Below are positions 8,343 to 15,799 of a stretch of 28,118 bases of DNA, in pieces. This DNA is from an uncultured Chlamydiae bacterium (GTDB taxonomy: Bacteria; Chlamydiota; Chlamydiia; Chlamydiales; 2-12-FULL-49-11). The position numbers and the translations under genes are program-made. Each line of letters opens with the position of its first letter. Within the stretch, counting starts at the first letter, position 1. The stretch is taken from assembly GCA_937996705.1 (NCBI GenBank), contig CALKUQ010000026.1:1-28118 (forward strand), in the 5' to 3' direction. A model generated the notes under the pieces. The model was not told the origin of the DNA. It did not search any database and worked only from the letters and a program-made list of their open reading frames with translations.

Positions 8343-8372
8343 ACAATAGCCCCTTCCTTGCAATCCTGTCAA
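8343..8372 (-). promoter_or_regulatory. Predicted promoter of the phosphohexomutase gene, possibly leaderless
   Basis: On the minus strand a consensus TTGACA (8372-8367) and TATTGT (8348-8343) are 18 bases apart. Only 8 bases separate the -10 from the ATG at 8334, so the transcript would start at or next to the start codon. Confidence 0.55.
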
Positions 8373-8403
8373 AGCTCTTTTAGATTAGGAGTTGTCCTAG
8401 AAA

Positions 8404-8820
8404 TTACGACTCTTGCCACTCTTGGATTTGCTCGAGAGAGAGAAGGGGAGCTTCAGGGTGGTTTATCCCTTCGCACGATTCAGCGGCCTCTTCCCAGTCT
8501 GATTTTGAGGTGAGGTTTGATTTCCAAAAGGGAAACTGGCGGCACTGTTTAGGTCTAGAGGTGTAGATAGAGCACCTGTTTTCTGTTAAAAAGATGCAGT
8601 CGTAGTTGGGCTTTTCAATAAGGCTGTATCTACCATGAATCAATCTTGCATATTTTTTTAAAAAGGACTCTCTAGAGAGTTTAAAATGTAGAGCCCCCCT
8701 GGTGATGTCTTCTTCCAAAAGCCACACATATCCAGGCTCTTTGCCACAGCAACCTCCACAACCTGTGCACTTAAAAGAGAGCCCCGATTCATACCAGAGA
8801 TTCGATTTTTTCTCGCTCAC
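8404..8820 (-). CDS. YkgJ-family cysteine-cluster protein
   Basis: This 138-residue protein carries the YkgJ (UPF0153) signature: an N-terminal CTGCGGCCG cluster at about residues 18-26, then Cys66 and Cys74, and the RPKQCRQFPFW motif. The conserved cysteines are thought to bind zinc or an iron-sulfur cluster, and the biochemical role is unknown. The length is normal. Its start overlaps the end of the metallophosphoesterase gene by 32 bases, so the two are probably translated from one mRNA. The pairing does not reveal a shared pathway. Confidence 0.85.
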   Translation of the reverse strand: MSEKKSNLWYESGLSFKCTGCGGCCGKEPGYVWLLEEDITRGALHFKLSRESFLKKYARLIHGRYSLIEKPNYDCIFLTENRCSIYTSRPKQCRQFPFWKSNLTSKSDWEEAAESCEGINHPEAPLLSLEQIQEWQES

Positions 8821-9664
8821 CTACAGGGCTCCATGTGTCGTTTTGGTATTTATACTGTGTGATTTCGCATCCATCCCCATCAAAATTTAGGATGTTGAAA
8901 GTGCTTCTTTTTTTAAAAGAGATAGATCCGCTATCGGCAACTGTGAGATCTCCAATTTGTTCAACTCTTTGTAAGTGTCTGTGCCCATGAAGGTAGAGTC
9001 TAATTCGCTTATCATTTTTTAGGATCGATTCTAGCTTTTCCCCCCTTTCAAGATGAGCCTTTGGGTAGCGAAATTTTTCAAAAGGGTAGTGACAGATTAC
9101 GGTGATTTTCCCATTTTTAGGAAGGGACTCTAACGTTGCTAGCAGAGAATTTTCAACTTCTTTAGAAAAAACACCCGTTGATTTATGCCACGGAGTGGGG
9201 CAGCTACAATTGATAAGAACAGCCCACCACGACTCTGTAAGTTTATAGGCGGCTGTAAAGTCATTCATAAGATTGTGTCCTGTTTCCCCTGAAAAATTTA
9301 CAAGACTTTCAAGATACGAGAAAAAGGATTGGTTTCGATGAGCTTGTTTTGTGTAGGCATCATGGTTTCCAGGGAGGGTAAAAACTTCAAAGCCTGAAGC
9401 TTTTACAGCTTTTATATAGGTTTGCATCAACTCAAACTCTTTTTTAGAGGAAGAAGAGGTAAAATCGCCGCTAATAATGATGTGGGTAACCCCCTCTTTT
9501 TTTAGTAAAGGGAGAACCTTGTAAGCTAAATTAGGGTTAAAGGTCGCTTTTCTTGCAAAAAGGGCGTGGAAATTTGCCAAAAATCTTTTACAAAAAAATT
9601 GTAAGGGACTCTTGTTTAGATGGAAAAAATGAATATCAGAGATGTGTGCAACTTTTAACGCCAT
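8789..9664 (-). CDS. Metallophosphoesterase (calcineurin-like phosphohydrolase)
   Basis: This is a 291-residue calcineurin-like phosphoesterase. Metal-binding motifs appear in order: DIHF near the N-terminus, ISGDF, PGNHDAY, CHYPF and HGHRH. Such enzymes hydrolyse phosphomono- or diesters with two metal ions; the substrate here is unknown. A predicted phosphohydrolase sits just before groEL3 and murF in Chlamydia, so this is probably its counterpart, displaced here by about 3 kb of other genes. The ATG at 9664 has a TAGAAT hexamer (9679-9674) ending 9 bases upstream but only a poor -35. The YkgJ-family gene overlaps its 3' end. Confidence 0.9.
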   Translation of the reverse strand: MALKVAHISDIHFFHLNKSPLQFFCKRFLANFHALFARKATFNPNLAYKVLPLLKKEGVTHIIISGDFTSSSSKKEFELMQTYIKAVKASGFEVFTLPGNHDAYTKQAHRNQSFFSYLESLVNFSGETGHNLMNDFTAAYKLTESWWAVLINCSCPTPWHKSTGVFSKEVENSLLATLESLPKNGKITVICHYPFEKFRYPKAHLERGEKLESILKNDKRIRLYLHGHRHLQRVEQIGDLTVADSGSISFKKRSTFNILNFDGDGCEITQYKYQNDTWSPVGEREKIESLV

Positions 9665-9695
9665 GAGGTCTTTATTCTACCCCGACGACCCTTTT

Positions 9696-10031
9696 TTAGG
9701 CAGCTTTTTTATAGTATTGATGGCTCTCTTTCAACATTTTTCTTGCAATTCGTTTGCTTCTTTCAAGATCTGAGGATTGAGTATGGGCTGCATACCTATT
9801 AGATTTTTTTTGAGTTACATCGATTTGATGTCTGTAAAGGCTAGCTTGCTCTAAATGTTTTTTATATAGATGGAGGGCGTTTATGCATCTATTTATGTTT
9901 AAAGGTCTTAAAAAATCGTTGATAGGGAGGGGAGTTTTTAGGGGAGCTTTTTGTCCTTTAGGTTGAATCTGGACAGCTGCCTGAATCGCTTTGTGTTGCA
10001 TATGTCTTCTATGATGAGGTGAATTTTTCAT
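9696..10031 (-). CDS. Hypothetical small basic protein, 111 aa
   Basis: I do not recognise this 111-residue protein. It is strongly basic and rich in His, Lys, Arg and Gln, with a His-rich N-terminus (MKNSPHHRRHMQHK), a Pro-rich stretch (about residues 24-37) and a helical C-terminal half. There is no signal peptide or membrane segment. The composition would suit nucleic-acid binding or a secreted effector, but neither can be shown. The start has an AAGAGG ribosome-binding site 5 bases before the ATG. It is divergent from the 109-aa gene across 128 very AT-rich bases and lies 31 bases upstream of the metallophosphoesterase gene. Confidence 0.6.
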   Translation of the reverse strand: MKNSPHHRRHMQHKAIQAAVQIQPKGQKAPLKTPLPINDFLRPLNINRCINALHLYKKHLEQASLYRHQIDVTQKKSNRYAAHTQSSDLERSKRIARKMLKESHQYYKKAA

Positions 10032-10066
10032 AAAAACCTCTTATTGTTGATTACTATCAATTTACA

Positions 10067-10094
10067 ATAATAGTTAAATGCTGTTATTAATCAA
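10067..10094 (-). promoter_or_regulatory. Predicted promoter of the 111-aa gene
   Basis: On the minus strand TTGATT (10094-10089) and TATTAT (10072-10067) are 16 bases apart within a very AT-rich divergent intergenic region. The low complexity of the region makes chance matches likely. Confidence 0.35.
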
Positions 10095-10130
10095 TAATTA
10101 TTTTTACTTCATTAATTATAAATGGTTTAG

Positions 10131-10136
10131 TATAAT
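10131..10136 (+). promoter_or_regulatory. Predicted -10 element of the 109-aa gene
   Basis: A perfect TATAAT lies 23 bases before the ATG at 10160 and is followed by a GAGGTGG ribosome-binding site (10152-10158). No convincing -35 hexamer is visible. Confidence 0.45.
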
Positions 10137-10159
10137 TAATTATTAGATATTGAGGTGGT

Positions 10160-10489
10160 ATGAATATTTTGATTTTTTCTGCTATTTTTATAGGAACAAT
10201 AGGGACTACAAATTTTCAGTTTGTGAACCAGCAAAGTGGCTTTGTGGTCATGGAGCAAAAAGAAGGAAAAATTATTTTTCACGACCCAATTTTAGAAGAG
10301 AGTATGAAAGAGACGGGAATCGTTATTCCCCCGGAACTTCAAGAAGAGTATGGGAACCGAGAGAGGGTGAAACTTGAGGAGGAGGGATTTTTTGAAGCGT
10401 TTAAGAATCTTTACTCTAGATACATTTATGATTCTGATGTCTATGAGTGGAGATCATCTGACAGTTTGATAACCACCCAAAACCCCTGA
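10160..10489 (+). CDS. Hypothetical small protein with possible signal peptide, 109 aa
   Basis: I do not recognise this 109-residue protein. The start is an ATG preceded by GAGGTGG. The first 18 or so residues (MNILIFSAIFIGTIGTTN) are hydrophobic and look like a short signal peptide or membrane anchor. The remainder is acidic and soluble, with a Glu-rich middle (about residues 48-78) and several aromatic residues after it. Its last 36 bases overlap the 3' end of the convergent cfa gene. It is divergent from the 111-aa gene. Both could be lineage-specific proteins. Confidence 0.55.
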   Translation: MNILIFSAIFIGTIGTTNFQFVNQQSGFVVMEQKEGKIIFHDPILEESMKETGIVIPPELQEEYGNRERVKLEEEGFFEAFKNLYSRYIYDSDVYEWRSSDSLITTQNP

Positions 10490-11614
10490 TTTAGAAAGAA
10501 CTACTTGCCAGAGTTGGATTTCACGTGCTCTAAATGCCCCTGCGCAAGAGAGTAGATAATATTTCCACATTCGATAAAAGGTTGGAGGATAGTTCTCCTT
10601 GAGAGTGGGCCAGCTTGCATCAAAATTTGAAAACCAAGCCATTAAAGTTTTGTCGTAGTTAGGGCCAAAATTATGCCAGTCCTCCATAATAAAAAGATGT
10701 TCGATGGAGCTCCCTATTTCGGAAATAGAGGGGAGGTGTCCTCCCGGAAAAATAAATTTATCTATCCAGGGATCGCCTGTGGCATTGGTGGAATTGCTGC
10801 CGATGGTGTGCAACATAAGCATTCCGTCTTCGGTTAAAGCGTTGTGGCAAATTTCCATAAATGTGCGGTAGTTTTTTGGCCCTACATGTTCAAACATTCC
10901 GATTTCAACAATTCTGTCGAATTTTTCCTTGATATCGCGATAGTCTTGGATCCGTACTTCTACATTAAGTCCTTTGCAAACACCTCTTGCGATCTCCGCT
11001 TGCTTTTCAGAAAGTGTGATGGCTATCACTGTTACACCATAGTTTTTAGCTACGTACCTGGCAAATCCCCCCCATCCACATCCAATATCTAAAAGGACCA
11101 TTCCTGGTTTAAGATAGAGCTTTCTTGCAATAAGATCGTATTTAGCAAGTTGTGCCTCTTCTAGAGTTGAACCATCTTTCCAATAGGCACAACTATAGGC
11201 CATAGTAGGGTCTAACATGCCTCGGTAGAGGTCGTTGCCAAGTTGGTAGTGAGCATCGATCACCTTCATGCTCCCTTTTCGATCTTGCGGATTGAATAAT
11301 TTAGCTTTAAGTACGGCCCAGTAAAAGGCAAAAGTGGGCTTAAACTGCTCTTCAATATTAGATCTTAAAAGTCGGTAAACGCAATCATCAAGAGCTTCAG
11401 AGTCCCACATCCCTTCCATATAGGTCTCTCCAAATCCCAAAGAGTGGTCTTTTAGAACCCTTTCAAAAAATCGTGGGTCGTGAACTTGTATGTCCCAAGG
11501 TCTCTTACCCCCAATCTGCACATCAGCGATTTGGGCCATTTCTGTTACAAATTTTTCCGCATCAGATGAATAAATAATGCTGACGCAGATAGAGAGGAAA
11601 AACAATTTATTCAT
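10454..11614 (-). CDS. cfa: Cyclopropane-fatty-acyl-phospholipid synthase
   Basis: Cfa transfers a methylene group from S-adenosylmethionine to the double bond of unsaturated fatty acyl chains in membrane phospholipids. The protein matches E. coli Cfa nearly end to end (386 versus 382 residues). It has the SAM-binding motif LDIGCGWGG and the blocks YSCAYWKDG, GMFEHVGPKNY, LHTIGS, MEDWHNFG and CAGAFRAREIQLWQVV. I start it at the ATG at 11614, 22 bases after the glycosyltransferase stop; a start at 11689 would overlap that gene by 53 bases. From 11614 the first 17 residues (MNKLFFLSICVSIIYSS) are hydrophobic, unusual for a peripheral enzyme and possibly a membrane anchor. It appears to be the last gene of the groEL3-like operon. 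Chlamydiaceae are not known to carry it. Confidence 0.94.
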   Translation of the reverse strand: MNKLFFLSICVSIIYSSDAEKFVTEMAQIADVQIGGKRPWDIQVHDPRFFERVLKDHSLGFGETYMEGMWDSEALDDCVYRLLRSNIEEQFKPTFAFYWAVLKAKLFNPQDRKGSMKVIDAHYQLGNDLYRGMLDPTMAYSCAYWKDGSTLEEAQLAKYDLIARKLYLKPGMVLLDIGCGWGGFARYVAKNYGVTVIAITLSEKQAEIARGVCKGLNVEVRIQDYRDIKEKFDRIVEIGMFEHVGPKNYRTFMEICHNALTEDGMLMLHTIGSNSTNATGDPWIDKFIFPGGHLPSISEIGSSIEHLFIMEDWHNFGPNYDKTLMAWFSNFDASWPTLKENYPPTFYRMWKYYLLSCAGAFRAREIQLWQVVLSKSGVLGGYQTVR

Positions 11615-11636
11615 AATTGTATCAATAGAGATAGTC

Positions 11637-12485
11637 TTATTTAAGGGCAAGTTTTTTAAAGCCGTAAACAACTTTTGAGACAAGAACAAATCGTTCTAGA
11701 AAAATTCTGGGAAGCCATCTGGGAAATGTAATAAAGGAGCTTTTAAGCCAACCTGGCTTAAGAAGGCTGATCGGTTTTTTTGGTCCTGAAACAACGAGTG
11801 TGGGAATGTGAAGATTGGAGGCAAGATGACAGAGGTCTGATTCTGGTCCAATAAAAAATCCGGATTCATAGATGATGCTGGCTCCTGCAGAGATATTGTT
11901 GCTGTCAATAAAAATGGGGTCAAAGCCTGCCTTTTGGACTTCTCGAGCAATTTTTTCATATTTTTTAGGAATGTGTGGTGAGGGGAGGATCGCCACTCGT
12001 TTTTTATATTTTCTGTGGAGGAGGTGAGAGGGGGGGGTGAGACCGTTATTTTTAGAGTGGTCTCTTACGCGAAGGAGAGAGGAAATAGCTAGTGCAACAT
12101 TGTCAACCATCGGGATTTGTTTGTTAAATACCCGATCTGCCGGTGTCAGAGGTGGGTGGGTGTATTTGGAGTAGGTAGGATAAAAAATGGAAAGAGCGGG
12201 TTTGCAATTTAGTGAGAGGGTTTTTGCAACGGCTTTTGTGTAAGGAGATCCATCGTATTGTAGAATAACAAGGTCGAATTTAGAAAGCTCTGCCTCAATC
12301 CGCTCTAGCGGGATTCTTGGAGAGAATGCACTCTCCTTAAACCAATCTGTAAGTTCGTGAAGTTTATCATGATAGGTTACAACATGGGCCCCTTCGCAAC
12401 ACAGTCTGTGGCTTGCAACCATCATCATCAGTCCATCGCTGATCGTTTCCGAACAAAGGATTGCTACTTGCTTGATATGCATCAT
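11637..12485 (-). CDS. Glycosyltransferase family 9-like protein
   Basis: This protein of about 282 residues resembles heptosyltransferase-type (GT-B fold, family 9) enzymes of LPS synthesis. It has an N-terminal Rossmann-like half (HIKQVAILCSETISDG, then a YDGSPYTKA region). The C-terminal half contains the family's donor-site pattern, GPESDLCHLASNLHIPTLVVSG. In classical members the equivalent reads GxDSGxxHLA, so the site is altered and activity is uncertain. The ATG at 12485 overlaps the stop of the groEL3-like gene as ATGA, so translation is probably coupled; starts further upstream would overlap more and look artificial. It sits between groEL3-like and cfa, suggesting an envelope-related role. 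Confidence 0.65.
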   Translation of the reverse strand: MMHIKQVAILCSETISDGLMMMVASHRLCCEGAHVVTYHDKLHELTDWFKESAFSPRIPLERIEAELSKFDLVILQYDGSPYTKAVAKTLSLNCKPALSIFYPTYSKYTHPPLTPADRVFNKQIPMVDNVALAISSLLRVRDHSKNNGLTPPSHLLHRKYKKRVAILPSPHIPKKYEKIAREVQKAGFDPIFIDSNNISAGASIIYESGFFIGPESDLCHLASNLHIPTLVVSGPKKPISLLKPGWLKSSFITFPRWLPRIFLERFVLVSKVVYGFKKLALK

Positions 12486-13549
12486 CTTTTTGATTCCACG
12501 ATTAGGGCTCCAGAGCAATTGATTGTGTTTGAAAGTTCCATCGCATATTTCAGAGCGGATAGGGCGATATGAGCATCAATAATAGGTGTTTTTGGAAAAT
12601 TAGGAAAACCCTTCCTAGCGGAGAGAGTTGTTGAGAGGTCTAGAAACACTCCGTGAGCTAGGACCGATTTAGCCTTGGCTAAGCACTCTTCATACATTTT
12701 TACAGAGGCCCCTGCAGCGACTTGAATCGAATAGAGGGGATGGTTCTCCCCTTCAACGATAGTGAGGGTAGAATTTTTGACGTGGACTGAGCTCGCTTTA
12801 CCTAAGAAAGAGGGGCCTCCCCCTGTAAGATGGTAGATCTCTTCGAGGTGTTTTTTTCGAGCTTCACCAAAGCCAGGCATTTTCGAAACTACGACGTTAA
12901 TTTTCCCCTCAAGTTTATAAAACAGGAGGGTAGAAAGTGCATCCCCATCGATTTCATCGGCAATGATTACAAGGGGCTCTTCCGATTTAGTAAATTGTTC
13001 TAGGATCGGGAGAATGTCTACAGAAGCGGAGATAGGGTCTTGGAGAATCAAAATGTGGGGATTGCTTAGAGATCCTTCAAACTGAGGGAATGAAGAGGAG
13101 GTTTGAAATTGAAGGCCGCTTGTTTTTTTGATCATCGTGTCCGAGTTTAGACTCTCTTCGATAAGGATACCATGTTTGCCTGCCAGATTAATGGCATCTA
13201 AAATACAATCGACGACTCCACTTGGAAACCCCTTTGATAGAGTTAAATAATTGATTAAGTCTCCCTCTTTAATAAAGGAAATTTCCTTTTCCAACTGAGA
13301 AATGAATTGTGGTAAATCTCCCTCAAACGGCTGCTCTGTTAATTTGTATAAAAGTTGAGTAGCCAAATGGGCGCCATCGTTATGCTCGCGCTCCATTTTT
13401 TGAACAATCTCTCGAACAAAAGAGAGGCCTGTGTCTAGTATCGGATTATTAGATTCCAGGTTGGCTAAAGATTCAAAGCCAATCCTCATTCCATCTAACA
13501 AAAGAGCTTTTGCCTCATCGCCAAAAAAAATGCTTTTTTCCAGATCCAT
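12482..13549 (-). CDS. groEL3: Degenerate GroEL paralogue (chlamydial GroEL3 type)
   Basis: This 355-residue protein aligns with GroEL along its length but is about 200 residues shorter. Recognisable blocks are the N-terminal FGDEAKALLLDGM, GKHGILIEES, the apical strand pattern ILPILEQF, EEPLVIIADEIDGDALSTLL, SKMPGFGEARKKHLEEIYHLTGG, and VAAGASVKMYEE. The GPKGR nucleotide-binding loop is missing. The catalytic GDGTTTAT segment reads NDGAHLAT (residues 57-64), so normal ATPase cycling is unlikely. Chlamydiae keep two extra diverged groEL copies, one of which lies just before murF, matching this position. The role is unknown. The gene is followed with an ATGA overlap by the glycosyltransferase gene. 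Confidence 0.85.
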   Translation of the reverse strand: MDLEKSIFFGDEAKALLLDGMRIGFESLANLESNNPILDTGLSFVREIVQKMEREHNDGAHLATQLLYKLTEQPFEGDLPQFISQLEKEISFIKEGDLINYLTLSKGFPSGVVDCILDAINLAGKHGILIEESLNSDTMIKKTSGLQFQTSSSFPQFEGSLSNPHILILQDPISASVDILPILEQFTKSEEPLVIIADEIDGDALSTLLFYKLEGKINVVVSKMPGFGEARKKHLEEIYHLTGGGPSFLGKASSVHVKNSTLTIVEGENHPLYSIQVAAGASVKMYEECLAKAKSVLAHGVFLDLSTTLSARKGFPNFPKTPIIDAHIALSALKYAMELSNTINCSGALIVESKR

Positions 13550-13556
13550 ATGAAGT

Positions 13557-13586
13557 ACTATACACCGGGTTCAACTATATTCTCAA
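13557..13586 (-). promoter_or_regulatory. Predicted promoter of the groEL3-like operon, possibly leaderless
   Basis: On the minus strand TTGAGA (13586-13581) and TATAGT (13562-13557) are separated by 18 bases. The -35 overlaps the stop codon of rsmI, and the -10 ends 7 bases before the ATG at 13549. There is no Shine-Dalgarno sequence between them. Confidence 0.5.
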
Positions 13587-14242
13587 GCCGGCGATGCTCG
13601 CATTAGAAGAACGTACTCACCTTTAATGGATTGCTCTTTTAAAAGTTGATAGAGGAGGCTTGGTTTGTCTTGAATTAGAGACTCATGAATTTTTGTAAGC
13701 TCTTTAGCGACTGAGACGACAATCGAGTCGGGGAGCTTTTTTAATGTTTTCAGTAATCTGTGTGGAGATTCAAAAAAGATAGAGGTCCCAGAAAATGCTA
13801 ACACTCTTTCTACAGTTTTTAAAATTTCTCCATTTTTTTTAGGAAAGAAGCCCAGGAATTGAAAAGAGGCTGTCGGCATCCCACTAATAGCAAGTGCTGT
13901 GATGATTGCTGATGGTCCAGGAATGCAGGTAACCCCGATTTTTTCTTGAATGCACCGTTGAACGAGCATCGATCCTGGATCTGAAATCGTCGGCATCCCC
14001 GCATCTGAGACAAGGGCAACTTTTTTCCCCTCTCGTAAATGGCCAACGATCATCTCCTCTTTGTTTTTTTCATTAAACCCATGAAAACTATAAATTTTCG
14101 TCTGAATTTCGTAGTGGAAGAGGAGTTTTGAGGTCCTTCTTGTGTCTTCACACAAAATGTAATCAACTAATTTTAAAGTAGATATAGCTCTAAAGGAGAT
14201 GTCTTCGAGATTGCCAATCGGCGTTGCAACTATATATAACAA
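13583..14242 (-). CDS. rsmI: 16S rRNA (cytidine-2'-O-)-methyltransferase RsmI
   Basis: RsmI methylates the 2'-hydroxyl of C1402 in 16S rRNA using S-adenosylmethionine. Family motifs are clear: LYIVATPIGNLEDIS at the N-terminus, LCEDTRRTSKLL, the glycine-rich LVSDAGMPTISDPG and IPGPSAIITALAISGMP. At 219 residues it lacks the C-terminal extension of the 286-residue E. coli enzyme, as short homologues often do. The start is a TTG at 14242, supported by a GGAG ribosome-binding site 6 bases upstream and by the conserved first residues. It begins 26 bases after tRNA-Cys on the same strand and may share that promoter. Confidence 0.93.
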   Translation of the reverse strand: MLYIVATPIGNLEDISFRAISTLKLVDYILCEDTRRTSKLLFHYEIQTKIYSFHGFNEKNKEEMIVGHLREGKKVALVSDAGMPTISDPGSMLVQRCIQEKIGVTCIPGPSAIITALAISGMPTASFQFLGFFPKKNGEILKTVERVLAFSGTSIFFESPHRLLKTLKKLPDSIVVSVAKELTKIHESLIQDKPSLLYQLLKEQSIKGEYVLLMRASPA

Positions 14243-14268
14243 AGGGGACTCCAGAAAAAAAGAGAGTA

Positions 14269-14339
14269 AGGTGGCACCCGGATTTGAACCGGGGATGGAA
14301 GCTTTGCAGGCTTCTGCCTTACCACTTGGCTATGCCACC
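14269..14339 (-). tRNA. tRNA-Cys (GCA)
   Basis: A full cloverleaf folds on the minus strand. The acceptor stem is GGTGGCA/TGCCACC (14339-14333 with 14276-14270), the D stem GCC/GGC, the anticodon arm GAAGC-CTGCAAA-GCTTC with anticodon GCA, and the T arm CCCGG-TTCAAAT-CCGGG. The discriminator base is U, as expected for tRNA-Cys. The 3' CCA is not encoded. Confidence 0.97.
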
Positions 14340-14352
14340 AAAATTCCCTCAC

Positions 14353-14381
14353 ATTATGCTTTAACTCAGAAAAGCCGTCAA
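14353..14381 (-). promoter_or_regulatory. Predicted sigma-70 promoter of tRNA-Cys
   Basis: On the minus strand TTGACG (14381-14376) and CATAAT (14358-14353) are separated by exactly 17 bases. The -10 ends 13 bases before the mature tRNA 5' end, as expected for a tRNA promoter. Transcription could continue into rsmI. Confidence 0.65.
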
Positions 14382-14551
14382 CACCAACTTTTTGTATAAT
14401 CGGTTAAGTTTAAAATTTTGCTTTGGTTTTTTTCAGAAAAAGTCGAGTGAAACAGGCAGTGTTGAAGAAATCGTGTTAAAATTTCGGTTTTGGTCTTTCT
14501 GGCGAAAAATGGAAATTTGCAAAGTAAGGGGGAGTTTGTTAAGATCGGGGG

Positions 14552-15799
14552 ATGTATTCGCTGAGGAAAATTGCTGGATGGCTAGGGCAGGCTTGTGAAA
14601 GGCATTTGCCGATTGCATCGTTTGCTATTGATAGCAGAGAGGTTCAAAAGGGTTCCCTTTTTTTTGCTCTAGCGGGTGAGAGGGTGGATGGGCATGAGTA
14701 TCTTGAAGAGGTGGCGAGAAAGGGCGCTTTTGGAGCTGTGGTTTCCAAGGGGTATCAAGGTCCTGATTTTGGTCTAAATTTACTTTACGTAGAAGATGTG
14801 CTTTGGGCTTTGCATGAGATTGCGAGAAAGGCGCTTTTAGAGAGAAAGACTAAAATTATCGGAATTACCGGTTCGATGGGCAAGACGACTACAAAGGAGT
14901 TTTTGTATGAAATTCTCCGTCAAAAATTTCGTGTGGGGAAAACTCTTGGGAATAGAAACACGCAGAGAACCTTGCCTTTAGCAATTTTAGATGCTAATGG
15001 GGATGAGGACTATTTGATTCTTGAGATGAGCATGACAGAAAAAGGGAACATTCGAAAGCTTGTTGAAATGGCGCCCCCTGAGATTGTTGTGATTACTCCT
15101 ATTGTCGCTTGTCATGCAAAAAATTTTCAAAGTGTGGAAGGGATAGCTGAAGCAAAAGCTGAAATTTTTACAGCCCGGGCAGAATTTGCTGCGATCCATG
15201 AGAAGGCGGCTCGATTTGAGGCAATTCAAGAGGGGTGTACCTGTGAAAATGTAATTTATCCTACGGATCTTGAATTTCAATCCCCCTTTGTAGAGAGTCA
15301 TGTCAATGAAAATGTCTCTGCTGCAGTTGAAGTGGCAAAATATTTAGGATTAACGTTACATGAAATTGAACTTGTGTCGAAGAGATTAAAGCCGTTTGAA
15401 CACAGATTTGAAAAGAAGGTGTATCGTGGGATCACTTTTATAGATGATACCTATAATGCAAATGCAGCTTCGATGGTGGCTGCACTTCAAAATATCCCTA
15501 AACCAAAAGAGGGGAAGAAAACAGTTGCAGTACTAGGGTCAATGGGTGAGCTTGGAAAATATAGTCACTCTTCTCACACAGAGGTAGCCCAGGAGGCTTT
15601 AACTAAAGTTGACGTTCTTTTTGTGATTGGTGAGGAAGCTAGGCCGATGGTGGAAATTTTTGAAAAGAATAAAAAACTTGTCCAATTTTTTACCTCTTAT
15701 GAGGAATTAAAAGAGAGTCTTCATAAAACAGCTGAGGATGGAGATGTAGTCCTTGTAAAGGGTTCTAATTATCATAAACTTTGGAAGGTGATTGAGTGA
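14552..15799 (+). CDS. murF: UDP-MurNAc-tripeptide--D-alanyl-D-alanine ligase
   Basis: MurF adds the D-Ala-D-Ala dipeptide to the UDP-MurNAc-tripeptide in the cytoplasm, the last step before the lipid-linked stage. Visible are the ATP-binding loop GITGSMGKTTTK (residues 104-115), LEMSMTEKGNI, the altered central motif HVNEN (250-254, usually HNxxN) and DDTYNANAASM (298-309). It has 415 residues against about 450 in E. coli. Roughly 35 residues are missing in the central domain between AKAEIF and HVNEN. The ATG at 14552 has only a distant purine run (AAGGGGGAG). A weak TTTGCA-18-TAAGAT ends 6 bases before it. The stop overlaps the mraY start (GTGA). Confidence 0.95.
   Translation: MYSLRKIAGWLGQACERHLPIASFAIDSREVQKGSLFFALAGERVDGHEYLEEVARKGAFGAVVSKGYQGPDFGLNLLYVEDVLWALHEIARKALLERKTKIIGITGSMGKTTTKEFLYEILRQKFRVGKTLGNRNTQRTLPLAILDANGDEDYLILEMSMTEKGNIRKLVEMAPPEIVVITPIVACHAKNFQSVEGIAEAKAEIFTARAEFAAIHEKAARFEAIQEGCTCENVIYPTDLEFQSPFVESHVNENVSAAVEVAKYLGLTLHEIELVSKRLKPFEHRFEKKVYRGITFIDDTYNANAASMVAALQNIPKPKEGKKTVAVLGSMGELGKYSHSSHTEVAQEALTKVDVLFVIGEEARPMVEIFEKNKKLVQFFTSYEELKESLHKTAEDGDVVLVKGSNYHKLWKVIE

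Noticed and set aside
10150..10377. Overlapping 75-aa frame at the start of the 109-aa gene
   Set aside because: The 109-aa frame has the GAGGTGG site and a signal-like N-terminus; the other frame has Arg/Tyr/Phe-rich shadow composition.
14392..14598. Small plus-strand frame between tRNA-Cys and murF
   Set aside because: It overlaps the murF start in another frame, has no ribosome-binding site, and its sequence resembles AT-rich noncoding DNA.
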